Below are positions 5,931 through 7,662 of a DNA stretch of 7,662 bases, piece by piece. Position numbers and translations under genes: made by a program. The DNA comes from Betaproteobacteria bacterium (GTDB lineage Bacteria > Pseudomonadota > Gammaproteobacteria > Burkholderiales > Rhodocyclaceae). Within the stretch, counting starts at the first letter, position 1; every line of letters starts with the position of its first letter. The stretch is from positions 1 to 7,662 of the forward strand of contig JAGWUW010000117.1 in NCBI GenBank assembly GCA_028868235.1. Reading direction: 5' to 3'. Below the pieces are notes generated by a model, which was not told where the DNA came from, searched no databases, and saw nothing but the letters and a program-made list of their open reading frames with translations.

Positions 5931-6554
5931 TCAATCTTGGCGGTTTCGCCATTGCTGCAATCGGGCTTCGACCAGTTGCAGTGAGTCGACGCCAAAATAC
6001 ATGTCAGATCCGTTGAGATAGATCGTGGGAACTCCAAAAGCCTTGCGTTCGATAGCTTCATCCACTTTCGCGCGAAGCGCCGCCTTGGTCTCGGGTTCGG
6101 CAATGCGCTGTATCAGCCAGGGTCCGTCGATCCCGACCTGCTCGCAAATGTCGAGAAGCACCGTATCTTCTGCCAAAGACTTCTCTTCACCGAAATAGGC
6201 CCGGTAACAGGCGCGTGCGAAGGGGACGAGGAGACCGGTCGGTTGCACGACCAGGCAGGCCCGCATCGCCTTGGCGCTGTTGACCGGGTGGCCAGTCGGC
6301 GGGAATATGATCTTTATCCCGGTAATGTCCGCCCAATCCTGCATCACCTTCTGATGGTAGTCGAGCTTGCGGGGCGGCATGTGGCCCTTCGACTTGTTCC
6401 ACTCGATCCCGGGGTTGACCGCGTTGAAAATGCCCCCAGCAAGCACCGGATGCCACTCGATTTCAAGCCCGAAGCTCGCCGCCAGCGGCTGGATCCGCTC
6501 GAACCCGAGATAACTCCACGGGCTTGAGCAATCGAAAAACATCTCGATCTTCAT
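5931..6554 (-). CDS. 2-hydroxychromene-2-carboxylate isomerase family protein (DsbA/GST-kappa fold)
   Basis: NahD-like enzymes use glutathione to isomerise 2-hydroxychromene-2-carboxylate to trans-o-hydroxybenzylidenepyruvate in naphthalene degradation; the fold is a thioredoxin domain with a helical insert. The 207-residue length fits. Visible are the N-terminal FFDCSSPWSYLGF with the expected catalytic Ser11, HPVLAGGIFN (35-44), the helical insert with NSAKAMRA (92-99), and the closing AFGVPTIYLNG (172-182) with its cis-proline loop, then MYFGVDSL. The ATG overlaps the upstream GST stop as ATGA, with AGGGGAG (minus strand, 6566-6560) as ribosome-binding site. It is the last gene of a three-gene minus-strand operon. 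Many members of this family have no proven substrate and could be general GSH-dependent isomerases or disulfide oxidoreductases; the aromatic context favours the isomerase reading. Confidence 0.9.
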   Translation of the reverse strand: MKIEMFFDCSSPWSYLGFERIQPLAASFGLEIEWHPVLAGGIFNAVNPGIEWNKSKGHMPPRKLDYHQKVMQDWADITGIKIIFPPTGHPVNSAKAMRACLVVQPTGLLVPFARACYRAYFGEEKSLAEDTVLLDICEQVGIDGPWLIQRIAEPETKAALRAKVDEAIERKAFGVPTIYLNGSDMYFGVDSLQLVEARLQQWRNRQD

Positions 6555-7258
6555 GGTTTCTCCCCTGCGCTGTCGTAAACCGGAAACATACCCGTCGGAG
6601 GCCCTTGGCGCATTGCGGCGACCCCGCCTCCAGCGGCGATCCCGCGCTGCACCGCAGGGCGAGCCCTGATCAGCGCGAACCAGGTCTTAAGCGCTGGATA
6701 GTCGTCCAAGCTCAGGCCCTGCGCCTTGTGCAACATGATCCACGGAAAGCATGCAATATCGGCGATCGAATAGGCGCCGCCTGCAACAAATGCAGCGGTG
6801 CGCGTTAGTTGTGCATCCAGAACCGCGTAAAGCCGGCGAACCTCTGCCCCGTACCTTGCGATCGCATAAGGCACCTTCTCTGGCGCGTACAAGAGAAAGT
6901 GGCCGTTTTGACCTGCCATCGGGCCAAGCCCCGCAACCTGCCAGACGAGCCACTGGATCTGCTTCCAGCGACCGGTTGGTTCCGGATCGAGCAACAGGCC
7001 CGTTTTCTCGGCAAGGTATAGCAGGATCGCGGCACTTTCGAACAGGGTGATTGGCGCACCGCCTGGTCCGCGAGCGTCAAGCAGGGCAGGAATCTTGCCG
7101 TTTGGGCTGGCCTTCAGGAAATTCTCCGACCTGTCTTCCCCCAGCTTTACCGGAACCAAGCGGTAGGGCAGCCCCATCTCCTCAAGGCAGATCGTGACTT
7201 TCCAGCCGTTAGGAGTCGACGCATAGTATACTGACAGGTCCGGACCATCCGCAGTCAT
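6551..7258 (-). CDS. Glutathione S-transferase, Nu-class-like (YfcG/YghU type)
   Basis: Cytosolic GST of 235 residues with an N-terminal thioredoxin-like domain and C-terminal helical domain. The active-site stretch is STPNGWKVTICLEE (14-27), with Thr15 and Asn17 matching residues that contact glutathione sulfur in YfcG-type enzymes. SPNGKIPALLD (51-61) holds the cis-proline (Pro57), LFESAAILLYL (72-82) the Glu/Ser pair that binds the gamma-glutamyl group, and AYSIADIACFPW (162-173) the fold-stabilising Asp. LGPMAGQNGHF (111-121) is also typical of this class. The ATG at 7258 is chosen because it overlaps the NUDIX stop as ATGA and matches the family N-terminus; a longer frame from a GTG at 7327 would add 23 unlikely residues. 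There is no good Shine-Dalgarno, so coupling to the upstream gene is probable. Nu-class enzymes act as disulfide-bond reductases or peroxidases; a direct role in aromatic catabolism is inferred from context only. Confidence 0.93.
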   Translation of the reverse strand: MTADGPDLSVYYASTPNGWKVTICLEEMGLPYRLVPVKLGEDRSENFLKASPNGKIPALLDARGPGGAPITLFESAAILLYLAEKTGLLLDPEPTGRWKQIQWLVWQVAGLGPMAGQNGHFLLYAPEKVPYAIARYGAEVRRLYAVLDAQLTRTAAFVAGGAYSIADIACFPWIMLHKAQGLSLDDYPALKTWFALIRARPAVQRGIAAGGGVAAMRQGPPTGMFPVYDSAGEKP

Positions 7259-7662
7259 GGCAGCTGCAGCGCTGACATTGGCCTGCTGGTGACTGGATAG
7301 CCCCGACCTTCGGGAAGGCAGATCCACCCCGCGCCATTTTCATCCTCGCGCATTCTGGGTGAGATTGGCACAAGGTCAATCGTTTGAAGATGCGCCGTGG
7401 CGTCATCGAAGACTGGATAGGCGGCCAGACGCTCCAGATTGCACAGGGTTGGGAAGATGATCTTCGCTGCGCCGGATTCCCAATCGGCAAGGGCTTCTTC
7501 GGCCCGCAGCCAGCGAGCGTACCCAACTTCATCCTCGTCGATGGTGACGGCGCGATCACCGTGATGGCGCGCAATGTAGAAGCGCGTGTCAAAGCGACGG
7601 TGCGATTGGAATCTGGGGTGCCAGGTTGCCCAAGGTACGATCAAGGACAGGTCAAGCCGGCT
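7255..7662 (-). CDS. NUDIX hydrolase-like protein, C-terminal part (5' truncated by window edge)
   Basis: The minus-strand frame is open to the window edge and ends at TGA (7257-7255). The visible part, about 135 residues, includes WATWHPRFQSHRRFDTRFYIA followed by a conserved-looking acidic/aromatic stretch (DEDEVGYARWLRAEEALADW) and FPTLCNLERLA. This order resembles the C-terminal half of NUDT19-like bacterial NUDIX proteins, where a W-x-TP-x(n)-RRFDTRFF segment and a P-T-x-x-x-L helix follow the catalytic box. The NUDIX box itself (G-x5-E-x7-REUxEExGU) would be upstream, outside the window, so the family call rests on these flanking motifs. The eukaryotic relatives hydrolyse CoA and acyl-CoA diphosphates; whether this one does is unknown. 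Its stop overlaps the GST start, making it the first visible gene of the operon. A TTG at 7644 is not a credible start, since the reading frame and homology-like sequence continue past it. Confidence 0.7.
   Translation of the reverse strand, partial: SRLDLSLIVPWATWHPRFQSHRRFDTRFYIARHHGDRAVTIDEDEVGYARWLRAEEALADWESGAAKIIFPTLCNLERLAAYPVFDDATAHLQTIDLVPISPRMREDENGAGWICLPEGRGYPVTSRPMSALQLP

Noticed and set aside
7259..7327. Longer GST starting at GTG 7327
   Set aside because: It would overlap the NUDIX gene by 73 bases and add a low-complexity Ser/Ala stretch; the ATGA overlap at 7255-7258 is the better start.

Overview
The window looks like part of an aromatic-compound catabolic region from an alphaproteobacterium, most plausibly a sphingomonad (Novosphingobium/Sphingobium-like). 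This rests on the gene types (two-subunit Rieske oxygenase, LigB-type ring-cleavage dioxygenase, spinster-like MFS carrier, NahD-type isomerase and Nu-class glutathione transferase together), the moderately high GC content and the tight, overlapping gene packing. No RNA gene, CRISPR array, insertion sequence or origin was recognised.

Layout. A plus-strand block at the left (1-2764) holds the C-terminal catalytic part of a ring-hydroxylating oxygenase alpha subunit, its beta subunit, a small NTF2/SnoaL-like protein whose GTG start overlaps the beta stop, and, after a 121-base gap, a dehydrogenase of the 3-hydroxyisobutyrate family. It runs head-on into a minus-strand class III extradiol dioxygenase (2847-3887); a perfect hairpin between them is a likely bidirectional terminator. 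A gene-poor stretch of 528 bases (3888-4415), lower in GC and with several inverted repeats, separates the dioxygenase from a divergent plus-strand MFS transporter (4416-5759). At the right, a minus-strand operon (7662 down to 5931) encodes the C-terminal part of a NUDIX protein, a glutathione S-transferase and a 2-hydroxychromene-2-carboxylate isomerase-like protein, joined by two ATGA stop/start overlaps.

Working together (inference): the transporter would import an aromatic substrate, the oxygenase would activate the ring, a dehydrogenase would oxidise an intermediate, and the LigB-type enzyme would open the ring. The glutathione-linked operon would handle isomerisation or thiol chemistry on intermediates. 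The window lacks the oxygenase's ferredoxin and reductase and the downstream hydratase and aldolase, so the substrate cannot be read from the sequence.

Most worth a second look: the ring-cleavage enzyme has glutamine where LigB has a metal-binding histidine; two NTF2-fold proteins sit in tandem behind the oxygenase; the NUDIX-GST-isomerase genes appear translationally coupled; and the divergent intergenic region holds palindromes that could be operators.
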